DNA of 64,000 nucleotides. Origin: Chytridium lagenaria (lineage: Eukaryota; Chytridiomycota; Chytridiomycetes; Chytridiales; Chytridiaceae). The first letter of the stretch is position 1; every line of letters begins with the position of its first letter. Of this stretch, positions 35,875 through 47,700 are shown one piece after another. The position numbers and the translations under genes were made by a program. The stretch spans positions 124,001 to 188,000 of the forward strand of contig JAHLKC010000071.1 in NCBI GenBank assembly GCA_025449115.1, read 5' to 3'. The notes under the pieces were generated by a model. It searched no databases. It worked only from the letters and a program-made list of their open reading frames with translations, and was not told where the DNA came from.

Positions 35875-38608
35875 CTGGGGACTAGACCTGTCGGCCGCAA
35901 CCGACCCGACCCGAAAAGCCGAACCGATTCGAGGCGGCTTCGGCTCGGCTGGAATCTCTGACCCGACCCGTACTTTTCCGGCTTGTAGTTATTTCAATTA
36001 TTCGTTATATTTTAATAAATATTACTTACAAAAAAAGTTATTCTAAACATTTTATTGATCTAAAATAGTATGGAGACGGCCAAAGCGTGCTTGCCATTCC
36101 TTTAAAACGAGCAGGGATTGAAAGTTGTCGTCGGTCAAACTGTGTCGTTGATCGGACATTATGTAACTGCCAATCGAAAATGATCGCTCCGACGGGGCAC
36201 TAGTAGCTGGAATACCCAAATACATTGATGCGATGGCAGCAAGTCTTGGAAAGTTCACTCTCTGACTCTTCCAGTATTGAAAAATATCGTCAACATCCCG
36301 CCTTTCCTCGTTAAGATATCTGTGTAGTTCTGTGGATAACGTTGATGCGGAAACTGGCATCATTCCAAGGCTTGAAAGGAATTGCTTGCCGGGAGTAGCC
36401 AAGGGTGAGGTTTGTTGAGACGTTTCATGAGTCCCAGTTGGTGGTACGTCCGCGGGTTCCGCAATTGCAGCCAGTACGAGATTTTTAAAATAGTCCTCAG
36501 TAAACGAGATTCCAGGTACCAAGAAATTTAGAACATCTTGAACCTATGGACACATGCCGCAGGTTAAAAGGAATCTGTAGTCAAAGACAGTAAATACCTT
36601 TTTTAGAAGAAGAAATTGAAGCTTTAAAGACGGATCCAGAATGCAAGCAATGAAATATGCCGGTTTTTTGCAGGCTTTCATCAGGTATTCATCCAGCTTT
36701 GCAGTCATTGCTTCTGCTAGCGGGTGTAGCTGATCGTTATCGTAGCCATACTGTACCTAAGCATATTAAATATATTCATGACCTCCTCAGTTACAAACCT
36801 CTGTGAACGCAAAGCGCAGGCGCAAAAAATCCAGCAGCACTCTGTTGAAAGTGGAATACCGACTCTTGCACACAGATTCCGTAACATCACTCGGAACCTC
36901 AAGTAATCTCATAATCTGTTCCATCTTCGTCCATTCTAGGTTATCCATTGCAAATTTATGAAACTCCTTGTAGTCAGGATGTTGGCAGAGGTCCGTCAAT
37001 GTTGGGCTTACATATGTTAGAAATATATTTGTTACAAGCACAAACCGCAAAATAAGAATCCTAGCAATCATGGCAAACGTTGAATTCCACCTCGTTCGTA
37101 CGTCCTGAATTAAACCTCTAATTGACTTATCATAAACTTCCTTCTGCTTGATTTCAATACGATTCCCCAACAAAGCTTCCCGCTGGGGAGATGCTTTGAC
37201 GAAAACAACGAGGTCGTGGACCTATTAAAAATGGATCCAACGTTGACAGTAACTCCATCGGCAGGGGTTGTCATCGCAGCCATACTCATTGGATTCCGGT
37301 AATTAATGTCCGTTGCTTCAGACGCCACATCGTTTAACAAGGCCCTTGCAGATTCCCTACTTCCCAATGCAGCAAGCCCCTTATTAGCCACAATATTGAT
37401 TGTATGGGCCATGCATCCAAAAAGATTGGTGTTGGGTTGAATGTTGGTCTGGATGTGTCGCGAAGAACACGAGCCATTTTCCCGTTGACAGCAGCATTGT
37501 CCGCCGTAATAAAAATGGAGTGGTTTTCCCCGATACCAAACTCGTAGAGAATTTCCGAGAGCAAGCCCGAATAGTTTTCCGCTGTGTGGCTACCTATTTA
37601 TACAATCAGGTTATTCCAAAAGCTGTAACAAATAATTACCAATCATTAACGCAAAGCTATGCAATAGTCGACGAGCTCAAAGTTTTGGTTAACAAAATGC
37701 ACCGTGACGCCCACCATTGCACGATTATTTGGAGACGTCCACCCGTCCAACGTCAGTGATACACTCTTTGCGCCTTTCAATTCCTCCACTACAAGTTTCT
37801 TATAGAAGTCGTACATCGCAGAGATATGACGTGTGGTCGCTGTTCGTTTCACCATGAACTTTGATACATCCCGATTAACTAGGCGCATCAGTTCTACAAA
37901 TGTTTCGTCCTCCACAACAGAAAGTGGCAGGTTATTGTTGACAATAAAATGGCAAATGGCAGTCTTCAAGCTTTCAGCGTTGAGCTTTATCTAAAACGTT
38001 GAGATAAAATAATGAAAGCAAACATCTACCGGAGTCACTAGGTTTCCATGTTGAAAAAACTGATTAATAGTTGCTGTAGGCACCGCCGATATGATCCTTG
38101 CTTTTTTGCTGTTGGGATTTTCGATTCCATGAACATCGTAAAGGTGATCCACTAAAGAAGAGGTGCTTTTGTCCTTTTGTTTACGAACTTTGCGAGACAA
38201 AGCTCACTATTCACGCTCCCTGGATTACGCTTGCGCCTACCCTTTGGATGCTGGCATTCATATTTTGTCGCATCCGTTGGGCAGTCAATAAAATGATCCC
38301 ATGCGATGCTTTGCTTTCGCTTTTTGCCACCACCCTCTACAGATAAAGCCCGACTACCTGCATTGCTGACGCTATCATAGGGACCAATGCTGCTACTACC
38401 CCCATCATCCGTCTCATCACCGATACCACGATCCATCAATTTAAATATATGTTGCACATCAAAACATCATCGATCGTGATGTTTTAATAGGTCTCGATTT
38501 TTTACTATTTGGGCCGAAGCCGACCCGAAGCCGACCCGAAAGTCGGAGCGGTTTCGGCTAGAGGACGAAACCGAACCCGGTGGACCGGCCGACAGGCCTA
38601 CTGGGGAC
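35875..38608. mobile_element. Complete hAT DNA transposon with 8-bp target duplication
   Basis: The element proper is 35883-38600 (2,718 bp). Its ends are inverted repeats: TAGACCTGTCGGCCG at 35883-35897 against TAGGCCTGTCGGCCG (reverse strand) at 38586-38600, one mismatch in 15. The same 8 bp, CTGGGGAC, flank it at 35875-35882 and 38601-38608, the duplication length expected of hAT elements. Subterminal CCGACCCGAA-type motifs recur at both ends. It carries a minus-strand transposase. Confidence 0.93.
36052..38457 (-). CDS. hAT family transposase, frame-disrupted
   Basis: RNase H-fold DDE transposase that would cut and reinsert the surrounding element. The N-terminal region has a BED-finger-like part (W-D-H-F-I-D-C-P and S-S-L-V-D-H-L-Y-D-V-H-G). 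V-E-D-E-T-F-V-E-L-M-R-L-V follows, then S-L-T-L-D-G-W-T-S-P-N-N-R (first catalytic Asp region), I-T-A-D-N-A-A-V-N-G-K-M (second), M-A-H-T-I-N-I-V and V-R-T-R-W-N-S-T. The hATC dimerisation end has F-P-R-L-A-A-I-A-S-M-Y-L-G-I and S-A-P-S-E-R-S-F-S. Introns seem to lie near 36540-36590 and 37600-37650. Frame changes near 38190, 37430 and 37190 interrupt it. Because the element ends and target duplication are fresh, these may be sequence errors rather than old decay. Confidence 0.85.
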
Positions 38609-39069
38609 AGGTTTTGGGATGGGACAACTTCTCCATCTTTATTTGTAAGACCCTCTCGCTCAACATAAACATAAACAAAGAATAAATAAACATATAAACA
38701 ATGGTATAAATGAGCGAGGGGATAAAGAAGAGATATATATACAAAATAAAACAAAGTCCCAAGATACAAAAGGGCGGTAAACAGGGAAAACCCGACGGCG
38801 ACATATATACAATGCCGTGGGAAAACCTGAATACCGTATAAGGTAAGTTAAGACTTACCATGACGAATCCTAAAGACTTCGTTAGTGTACAAGCAGGAGG
38901 GGGTAAAAGGAAAAGCCGTACATATAGCATCTTGGGAAATATGCTTACGGTGAAATATCATTTATTGAATATTTCACAAAAGCCTCAAACAACTCATGCT
39001 GCCTCACATAATCTCAAATAGAGGCGATTTTACGTTTACAAGATATATCGCAAAACTTTATTCATTCCA
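38609..39069. other. Intergenic, no gene seen
   Basis: AT-rich, with no recognisable coding motif on either strand. Confidence 0.4.
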
Positions 39070-39203
39070 GTAACGTAAATCGCGCATCTACCCTACGAAA
39101 GAAGCATATTTTAGTAATGCGATAACGACGTGCTTCGAATCCCGGACAAGGCGCAGTTCTGCAGGTTGGAGGTGGTCGACCAAGTTACAAGTATGCTATG
39201 TAA
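39070..39203 (+). repeat. SINE-like repeat with Pol III B-box, copy 1
   Basis: 134 bp whose two ends match the 135-bp minus-strand segment at 47566-47700: start TAACGT(A/G)AATCGCGCATC, end ACAAGTATGCTATG. About 60 bases in lies GCTTCGAATCCCGG, close to the tRNA T-arm/B-box consensus. The middle is diverged between copies. A tRNA-derived SINE is the simplest reading. No A-rich tail was seen. Confidence 0.45.
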
Positions 39204-39657
39204 CCTTATGGGTGTTTTTCACGAATATCCTAGGTCAACTATGTATAGTGATGGTGATAGTACAGTGCAACTTCCCGTAGTGGTTTCCATTTGGTGAAGT
39301 CATCGGGCCAGATGACTTACATATATTTTTCCTGGTTTAGATTTACCTTCTTTAACCGTTGTAATAAATTTGGGTTTTAGCCTCATTTGATACTTTCTTA
39401 CGCTTGTATCGCCTCTGTCACCTCTAACTACTTTCCTTCTTACCTGTTTTCGTGTTGTACCATCGGCATTGCTCCTTTTACCACCTACCTGTATTTCTCT
39501 GTCATTAGTGCTGCTAGTAGTCATATACAGAACTCTTAACTTTATTTGAGATTAAGTGACGATAGTTCTCTTTTGGAGCGCGCCATTTGCTGCGATTCTT
39601 CGGCTGGACCCGGAAGTCATGCTGGTATCCACCACAAATCACCGGCATCCCGCCGTT
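39204..39657. other. No gene assigned
   Basis: A 74-codon basic minus-strand frame (39524-39300; K-Q-V-R-R-K-V-V-R-G-D) is open but unrecognised. It could be a fragment of a small gene. Confidence 0.3.
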
Positions 39658-39756
39658 GCTCTTCATCGTGATAACTTGCCGACCGAATACGCTCTTCATC
39701 GTGATAACTTGCCGACCGAATACGCTCTTCATCGTGATAACTTGCCGACCGAATAG
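39658..39756. repeat. 33-bp repeat, three exact copies
   Basis: Units start at 39658, 39691 and 39724. The minus strand stays open across them as an 11-residue repeat (I-R-S-A-S-Y-H-D-E-E-R). A two-copy 32-bp repeat (TTTAGCTATCTTGTA...) follows at about 39798-39860. Confidence 0.85.
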
Positions 39757-40029
39757 TGAAGAACTTCCTCCCTTTTATATATAATTCATTTAATAATTGT
39801 TTAGCTATCTTGTAATCTATGTTATTCGATTTAGCTATCTTGTAGTCTATGTTATTCGATACATATTTTGTCTTCAACATTTTAATTTGGCCACAGCAAA
39901 TTGTATCATTAATTACAAAAAACACATTTGCAAACACTGAAAGATATTATTCGGAAGAAGGACCGTTCAAGAATCCCAAACACAAAAAACAACACCAAAG
40001 CTCAACACATATATATACACTCATTCAAT
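39757..40029. other. Spacer, no gene seen
   Basis: Contains the two-copy TAGCTATCTTGTA repeat and the 3' flank of the GH76 gene. Confidence 0.35.
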
Positions 40030-42013
40030 TCACATCAGCATTCCCACCATAACACTCACAATCGACCCAACCCCAATCCACACTTTACTCCCCAAGGATT
40101 TCGTCGTCACAGCCCCCTCAGTCCTGGTCCGCGTTGTTACCCTTCCCGTCTGCAAATCCTGTGTTGGTGCATTTCCTAGAATAACCGAGAGTGCAATCAA
40201 CGACTCCATCACTTCGATTTGATCACGAGGGTTGGTGCCATTTGCAAGAACGTATTCGGTACCGGTAGCTACAAAAGTGGGGAATAACGTTAGCGGAAAA
40301 ATCGCGCTGTAAATGAAAGAGAACTTGCGAAACGAGATTTACTCACGCATGTTATCCCTCATGCAATTCCAATTGTCTCGGCAAGTCACGATAACTTCCG
40401 TCGCATGTCCACTAACAGCTTTTCTAATCGTCTCCTTTCGTGTCGTGTCGTTTGTGGTCCGATGCAACCACTGCAGTCCTTTCAACACCGACCACGTGAA
40501 CCCGGTTGGACTTTTGCATCTTCCAATGTTACAGCTCTGTTCGCGTACAATAATGGAGCCGTTTGTGGGGGAGAGGAAAAGACGGGAGTAGCCGTCGAAA
40601 AGATTGTGGGCTTCGGTAAGGTACGTGGGGTCTCCGGTGGCGTTGTACCATGTAGCGAGCCCAGAGAGGAGGGGACCGTAGTGATAAGACCACTTTATAT
40701 GAAGTTTATAGTTAAAAGAAAAGATATAGCCACGGAAAAAGGTCAAAAGAAAAGAAGAGTTTAAAAAAATCAGGCATTGCAAAGGCATTATAATGAAGAA
40801 TAAAAGTCAAAACAAGTAAAGACAAAAGCCATGATGTTAACTCACAGTTATTCCGTTAATAGTCCCACAACTAAACGTTCGATCCGTCGGATCCGTCGCA
40901 CTCACTCCATCATAAATCACATACTCGTTCGTAATCAACCCCCTCCTCAACCAAGCATAAAGATCATCGCTCACTTTTTTCAGCGCAGGATCAGGCCTAA
41001 ACGCGTAAATCCTTGCCGCAAGTTCAATCGCCTCCACATTCGTGATAGTAGATTTGTATACACGTTCAGATTGGCGTCCGTTGCGGTTTCGAGACCAGTA
41101 GATGCCACCCCCACAAGCAGGGTCGTTTTGTTGAAGCATTTGGTAGAGGGTATTGTTGGCTGTAATACTTGGAGGTTAATCTGATGGATGAAAAACAGAA
41201 CAGAGGTGCAAAGTTACTTACCTATATCAAGCCAGGTACGACCAGGATTAGGACCTGCAGGGTCAACGATGGCGAGTGGGCCGAAGATTTCTGTCGCCGT
41301 CATTGCTAATAAATAGTAAGAGGTGAAGAAAGTAAGAGAAGTCAAGATGAAATCGGTGAATCAATAAAACAAGCAAACACTAGGGAATATTGTGAAAAGG
41401 CCCTAATAAATTACCTGTCAGAACCCCACCACCCAATGTCATCATTCCACCTTCCCCTCGTAGTAGCCTCCAAACCATCCGCCAAGTTCAAAAACGATCC
41501 TTGCTGTCCATACGTCGACTCAATAAACTCCTTATTGATAAAATCGTCGTATGTGGGATCAGCAAAGTACTTGCGATAGCCCATGTAGGTGTTCCAGTAT
41601 AGCGCGCTTTCGTGCCATTGGAGAAGGTTTTCTGTCCACGCCTGTGAGGTGATTGATTTAGCAAATAGTAACGGAAATAGAGGGAGGCAGTGACGGACAA
41701 ATCGTGGGGATGAGTGAAAGGCAAGCTACTTACTCCTCGGCCATCGGGGGCGTAATGCAGGTTCATGAACTTCATACCCTGTCTGACAGCGGTATCCACG
41801 GCACCTGTTCTTTAGCGTTAGTAATCAGACATGTCAACGGATCGAGGATTGCTCAGAAAAGTGACGGTAAAAGTTGATGGCAGATTCGAGATGCCCCTCA
41901 CCCTTGTTAGTCACATCTAAAGACTGCTGCGCCATGACGCTGGTCGTTGTGGATGTTCCGAGGAGAAGAAGCAACAGGGAAGAGCCCTTTGTCTTAAAGC
42001 CGTGTTTTTTCAT
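40030..42013 (-). CDS. GH76 GPI-anchored alpha-1,6-mannanase-like wall enzyme (Dcw1/Dfg5-like)
   Basis: Predicted cell-surface glycoside hydrolase/transglycosidase acting on alpha-1,6-mannan, including GPI-glycan cross-linking to the wall. From 42013 (ATG 42049 is also possible) a signal peptide is read: K-T-K-G-S-S-L-L-L-L-L-L-G then V-M-A-Q-Q. Seven or so exons follow in frame without shifts: G-M-K-F-M-N-L-H-Y-A-P; W-T-E-N-L-L-Q-W-H-E-S-A-L-Y-W; R-W-N-D-D-I-G-W-W-G-S-D, the paired-Asp active-site motif; G-G-I-Y-W-S-R-N; N-V-E-A-I-E-L-A-A-R-I; S-Y-H-Y-G-P-L-L-S-G-L. The C-terminal hydrophobic tail (W-I-G-V-G-S-I-V-S-V-M-V-G-M-L-M) follows a Ser/Thr/Gly-rich stretch, as in GPI-anchor signals. 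Confidence 0.85.
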
Positions 42014-42049
42014 GGTGCAGCTGTTGGTGAAAGTTGGCGATGATGGCAT

Positions 42050-44027
42050 GGTTTGCTTTTGTTGTCGTGAGTAGGTAATGAGCTTCCTACTAAAGGAGAG
42101 ATACAGATGCGTGTCGGATGTGTGTGTTCCAATGCTGTGGTGTAATGCGACTAGGAATGTATGTACGAAGATGATGGAGTGACGCCCACGAATGCTAACA
42201 GTACGTTTGAGCAGTAAACAAAAAGTAAAAGAATAAAATTGTAGATGAGGCCTCGTCGATTAACGGAGGGGGAGGGTGAGGGGAATGAGGCAGCAAGCTG
42301 GAATGGGGGGCTGTTGATTTCACCCCCTTGTCCTTTTCTATTTATTTTTTTCGTCGAATGCATGGGTGGATGAATTCTGGACTTGTCCATGCGGATTTTT
42401 CAATTCCCGATAAGGTTTTTTTGAGATTCTTTGACATCACGACATCAGGAAAAATACTGTTTACAAATACAGTGTAAAGGTGTGCTGTAACTACGGCAAA
42501 ACAAATAAGGCTGTGCTAGCAGATTGCAGCATCGTTAAAAAGTAAGCAATAAAAACAGGAGTTTGCTAATTTCAGATATGCTTCATACATAATTCGGAAT
42601 TCCACCCGTTATAATTCATTCACAATTCCAGGCTTCAGTGCTCGCCTTTCAAGTATCGGCATCGACTGCGCCTTAATTTTCAAAGCTAAATGCATACTAA
42701 TAAAGACATGGTTAAACTCCAACTCGTTTGTTTGGAATTGATTGCGTTGAAATTCGCACGGAAACTTTTATCGCCAAAACCAGCATTTACAGACATTAAA
42801 AAAAACGTAACAGAGTTCAGCATTTTCAAGATAGAGCATCAAAGCAAAATTGTTACTATTCACCACTGCCGTTCTGTATCGTCCAAGTTTGTCGTATCAT
42901 CAGTCAACTATGTCTACTAGGAACCTTCACTCAAATTAGGACATCTCACAAGAAGTTGCGAATAGACCCAAAGCGCAAAAGTTCAGGGCTCACAATATCA
43001 AAAGTGCCACTGCACAATGTTTTAAAACTCTTCTCACTTCAAATCCAAATATCAATCCACATTGATGGCAAAATACGCGCTGTTTAACGAATCCGTTATC
43101 CTGCAATCTGCAATGGGCAAATCTTAGATAAAACCTTTTGTCGTGAATAATGCCAACATCATCACCGTCTGCACATTCGCCACACGGGAGATCGAGAATT
43201 GACGAGGCGACCGATGCAATTTATTTACTTGTACATTATAAGTAATCCCATAGAACATAGAAACTAATGAGGCGAGCCTCTAGGCTCTAAATTTTTCATG
43301 GCTCACCCGAAGTTTATCCTTACATTTCGGTAAAAGCACAAGTTTCGGAAAAATGACCCAACACCGTGGTATTCTTTAAACCGAAACCCTGGAAGAACAA
43401 CGTCCTTTAATACTCACAGGCCCACAGGCCCACAAACCATGACGAGTGCTTGCTTCCAAAATCCTTTCGGCATTGCCGACGGTTAAAGAAGAAACTTTTC
43501 AAAGACTATAAACCCTTCATGTCTGGCGACTTAAACGTTTAAGTCGCTTTAAGTCGTTTGGACAAACGGACTGTAGTGTAAAAGTCTTCTTTCATAGGGC
43601 ATCTTTAACACTTGAGTCAAACTGATGGAAAAGGGGATAGTTTTTAATAGGTAAGAAAGTGCAGGAGTGTGGGAACCGCAATCTCTTTCGTCTCTCTGAT
43701 GCACAATACCCCTTCTTTCCTCTCCTGCCTTTTCTTCGACCTTCCGCCCCGGTCAAACCTCATCTGTTACCATCGCCCTTTGCTTTCCAAACGATAAGCT
43801 TCGTCCTCCTCATCAATAAAAATCCCTGTCTGATCTTTGTCCACCACGGGCCTGAGTGACTTTGCGCATGCGAATACATTATTGAAATTGTCCCTTTTTT
43901 TTTTTTCTGTCCATCCATCCAATCTCAACTAAAACCTCGAAGACCTTAACCACTTCTTCGCCCACCGAATACAGACTCAAAAACAACAGTCACCCAGAGG
44001 AAGAGAGGGTGCTCCACCGACACCTCA
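42050..44027. other. Long intergenic region, no gene seen
   Basis: Divergent spacer between the minus-strand GH76 gene and plus-strand RRN3. Frames of 60-80 codons have no motif. A perfect 22-bp palindrome lies at 43526-43547. CT-rich sequence precedes RRN3 at 43890-43990. Confidence 0.45.
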
Positions 44028-46987
44028 ATGCCAACTTCCGTCGTTCTTACACGGCACGTTTCAGCCGCTATTTCATCATCGTCATCACCTTCTGCATCAA
44101 CAACATCTCAACCTCAACGCTCTTCTCTCCACAAACCATCATCCTTCTCCTTCTCCTCCTCACCGTCTTCCAACTTCATCAAGAAAATGCCTTTATCGTC
44201 ACCGTTCGTCATACCCGCTTCATTGGGGACACCGCCTGTTGCTACGAAGAAAGTCCGGTTTTCTGAACAGCAAAGTGGGGCAAGGTCACCGGTTTTGGTG
44301 ACGTCTGAGGATGATGACGATGACGAGGAAGATGAAGATGGTGTGGAAAGTGGAGAGGGTGCGGTAAAGGCGGAAACACCGAATGTGGAGGATATGGACG
44401 ATTCTGCATTGGCGACTTTCTTGCTGGAAGCCCTATCGTTGCATGAGAAGGTGAGGAGATATCTTTAGACAGCTCAGTGTTTGCTTGATTGCAGAAAAAC
44501 ACTTAAAATCTAAACAACTTCTAACCAAAAATATCCACGTCATCACCAGGGTGATTCCTCAGCATATATTAATATTCTCGAATCCATCGACCTCAGCAAC
44601 CCCAAGACAAAAGACACTATCACCACGCCCGTTCTCACCAAATGGATCAAATCTTTCTCTTCCGTCGTTTCAAGCCTTAATCCTCGGTTAGCATCGCTTG
44701 TGGATGTTTTATTGTCGCTAGATTGGTTGGCACGAGGGAAAGAGTTTGGAGATGTTTACAGGGGTTTTTTAGAGAACCTTGTGTCGGCGCATGCGTTTTA
44801 CGTGAGACCTGTTGTTAAAATGCTTGTGGTTGGTTTCAGAAGCGGTGAGTTTTGCAGTATTGCGATTGAAAACCGTTGTTTTTCTTTCTTGTTAACTAAT
44901 TACATTGTGATATCCCTACTTTTCGTTCTTTTTTCTTATTTGTTCTTCCACGTCTATCGTTTACATGTCACAATGAACTAAAATTGTCGGGCATCGTTAA
45001 TGTCTCGATTAGTTCTCTCGTCTTTGGCTCCCCTCAGTGCCTTGAATGTTTTTCTTTTGCTTTGTGATCTGACCTCCCTTTTCCATTATCATAGCTCAAG
45101 TCACTCACAAGAATGGTGCCGAAATCTCGAACGATTTTGATAGAATTCATGAAGCTCTTCGAGGGGTTTTAAGACTTATTCCGTCGGGGTTGTCGTTTAT
45201 GGTACCCATCTTGACAGAGCATTTCCCTCATAAGTCCGAGGACCTGCATGCGAACGTGTGGTATATGAAGAATATGATGAGGGTGGTGGAATATGCACCA
45301 GTGTTGATGAAACCCATGTGGGGTTTGGCGGTGGATCGGATTCTGCAGATTGATGTAAGAGGTTTTTTTTTTCATCCTCCCTTTGGTTTTGGTTTGCCTC
45401 AAATATTTCCGACTTGATGGCCTTTTGCGATGGCTTTCTTTGAAAACATTGAGTTTTTCGTTTATGCCTGATATTAATACATTTAATTGTAGGTTGAAAT
45501 CAAAACTGCGTTGGATGATTTGGACGACGATGAGCACAAGGAGGTGTTAGAACACTGTTTTGATCCCGACGCGCCGGACTTGTATCAAAAGTCATTGTAT
45601 CTCGAGGGCAAAAAGGAGCACTACTCCGAATCCGATTCGGATTCTGATGACTTAAACCTGGACGATGATAGCGACTCCGACTCGGATTCTGAGCCTCCTC
45701 CCATCGTCCACGATTTTGCCAAATTGACGGGGAAGCTTGATTCCATGCTCAATGTCCTCATGGGATATGTTAAAGATACCCTCACATCACCCACACTTCG
45801 ACCTGCTCAACGCGACGCCTTCCACAACCTTCTCGCAGAAATTTTCGAACGCTCCGTCCTCCCAACCCACAGATGTCGGTGTACCCAATTCCTCTTTTTT
45901 ACGCCACATCCCTCGACAAAGCCTTTGCCGAAACCTTTCTCGTTTTACTTGCACAAAAAACTTTTGACACTTCTGCTCCTTCCATCATCCGCATCTCTGC
46001 ATCCGCCTACCTCGCCTCCTTTGTCGCGCGTGCCTCCTTCCTTGACGTAACCTCTGTTTTGTATTGTGTGCGGATGTTTAATAATTGGGCTGTGAATTAT
46101 GTGGAAACGAATGAATTAGAGGCGGAGGGACCGGATGTTTCGAGGTTTGGAGTGTTTTATGCGATTGTGCAGGCGACTCTCTATGTGTTTTGTTTTAGAT
46201 GGATGGAGATTGTGGGGGCTGCGAACTCTGGGGTGGCGAATGGGAAATTGCCGGTGGAGATGAATGGGTTTCAGAAGGTTTTGTCGTCGAGATTTGCGCC
46301 GTTGTTGGTAAGAGTAATCCTTAAATCTGTTTTTTAAGTGCCTTGCTTCGTTTGCGTTCAGCATTAAGTTTTCTTAATGCACGTTTTTCATTTGTGGACC
46401 GGGACCTTCTCAGACGACGCCTACTTTTCTTTTCTTTCATTTTCTTTCCACGTGTTATGATTATTATGGGTCCTAACACTTTTATCACATAGGTCTGCTC
46501 AAAATATGTCGTGAAAGAGTTTGCCAAAATCACACACCGACTCGACATCCTCTACGTATATACCCTCATGCAGAGATCTGGTTCCGATCGTACACAACCA
46601 CGCACCACACAACTACCGCAGTGACCACTACTCAATTCCTCCGTCCCCACCTTCGGCACCCCTGAGCTTCACTCCGCGCACCCTGGGCAGTCCGACGCGC
46701 AACTCCATGATGGCGATCTCACCCTCCCCATCCTCGCCATGTCCACGTCCCTCCCTAACGCTTCTGTGGGAAGCGCTGCAGGAGGAGGGTTCATGCAAGC
46801 ATCGGAATGCCTTGAGGCGTTTTTCCCGTTTGATCCGTGTTTGTTGAGGTTGACGGGGGCGAGCTGGAGGCCTTTATGCGGAATGGCGAGGGATGATGGG
46901 GATGATGGGGATGAGGAGGATGAAGGGCGGAGTGCGAGAAGTGCGGAAAGTGATATTGAGTTTATGAGTACGTCGATGGATGCTTGA
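44028..46987 (+). CDS. RRN3: RNA polymerase I initiation factor Rrn3 (TIF-IA)
   Basis: Nuclear factor that binds RNA polymerase I and makes it initiation-competent at rDNA promoters. The N-terminus is Ser-rich with K-K-V-R-F and an acidic run. HEAT-like helices follow over several exons: L-T-K-W-I-K-S-F-S-S-V-V; L-D-W-L-A-R-G-K-E-F; I-H-E-A-L-R-G-V-L-R-L-I-P; H-F-P-H-K-S-E-D-L-H. An acidic D-S-D-S-D-D loop (45625-45690) is typical of the family, then K-L-D-S-M-L-N-V-L-M, A-S-A-Y-L-A-S-F-V-A-R-A-S-F and the family end block L-E-A-F-F-P-F-D-P-C-L-L. Introns lie at about 44451-44550, 44846-45095, 45357-45492 and 46306-46493. Frame changes near 45875 and 46590-46740 are probably sequence errors. 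Strong family match. Confidence 0.85.
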
Positions 46988-47565
46988 AAGTTCTTTTATA
47001 TCCCCTTTGTTGACGTGTCTTCATCGTTTGGCGTTGTTTGTTAGAGATATCCCCTGTTTGGTTGTTTTTCAATTTGCCAGTTGCAACAGATTTTTTTATT
47101 TTTATCTCATCTGTGGTTTTTAGTTTTGCCACGCGCTCGCTCTTACTCTTTTGCTACCATCATCCCACCACCAAGTCCCGTATCCATATTTGCCCCCGCT
47201 CCCTCACCCTTTCTATTGAAATTGTATTATTTAAGGGAATTGGCCTTTTTTTTTTTATATGCATGTCTTTCTTTGCCGTATTATATAATTGCGGATGAGG
47301 AATGTTGAATAAAGTTGGTGCTTTACAAAGAGCTTTTTTGGTTCACTTTCAATGAGCACTTCTTTAGTTTGATTGGTCGAAAAGCTTGTTTAAAGCACCC
47401 AGCAACGACGTGATCAGAACAAGTTGTGCGTTTATCATCGACACTGTCTGTATTGATCAAAGCCGTCGGCTTCATTCACATTTGTCTCGGAATTTGAGAG
47501 TTGGATCTAGTCAACTTATCTTTCGGACACTACTGTAAATAATGAGTCTCACAATATAAGAATCT
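46988..47565. other. 3' flank of RRN3, no gene seen
   Basis: T-rich DNA with pyrimidine tracts. Frames here show no motif. Confidence 0.4.
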
Positions 47566-47700
47566 GTTCCATAGCATACTTGTAACTCGATGCCAGCGAG
47601 TTCAAGTGGTCACTATTACTTATCCGGGAGTTGAACCACAGACGGTATTGCAATGCAAAAATGGGCTCCCAACTTGACCCGGATGCGCGATTCACGTTAT
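47566..47700 (-). repeat. SINE-like repeat with Pol III B-box, copy 2
   Basis: Minus-strand relative of 39070-39203 with the same ends and almost the same length. B-box-like GGTTCAACTCCCGG lies about 63 bases in (47624-47637). An A-box-like TCAAGTTGGGAGC precedes it by about 30 bases. ATCCGGG and CCCGGAT can pair around this part, but the 63-nt span is too short for a normal tRNA. Confidence 0.45.

Noticed and set aside
39617..39937. 106-codon minus-strand frame with an 11-residue repeat
   Set aside because: The repeat unit is 33 bp, so openness is expected once one unit is open; the plus strand is open too. Recorded as a repeat only.
42690..42920. 76-codon plus-strand frame
   Set aside because: No motif; AT-rich intergenic context.
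47622..47700. A tRNA gene on the minus strand
   Set aside because: B-box and pairing ends exist, but the span is about 63 nt, T-arm and acceptor would overlap and no good anticodon arm forms. Kept as a SINE-like repeat.
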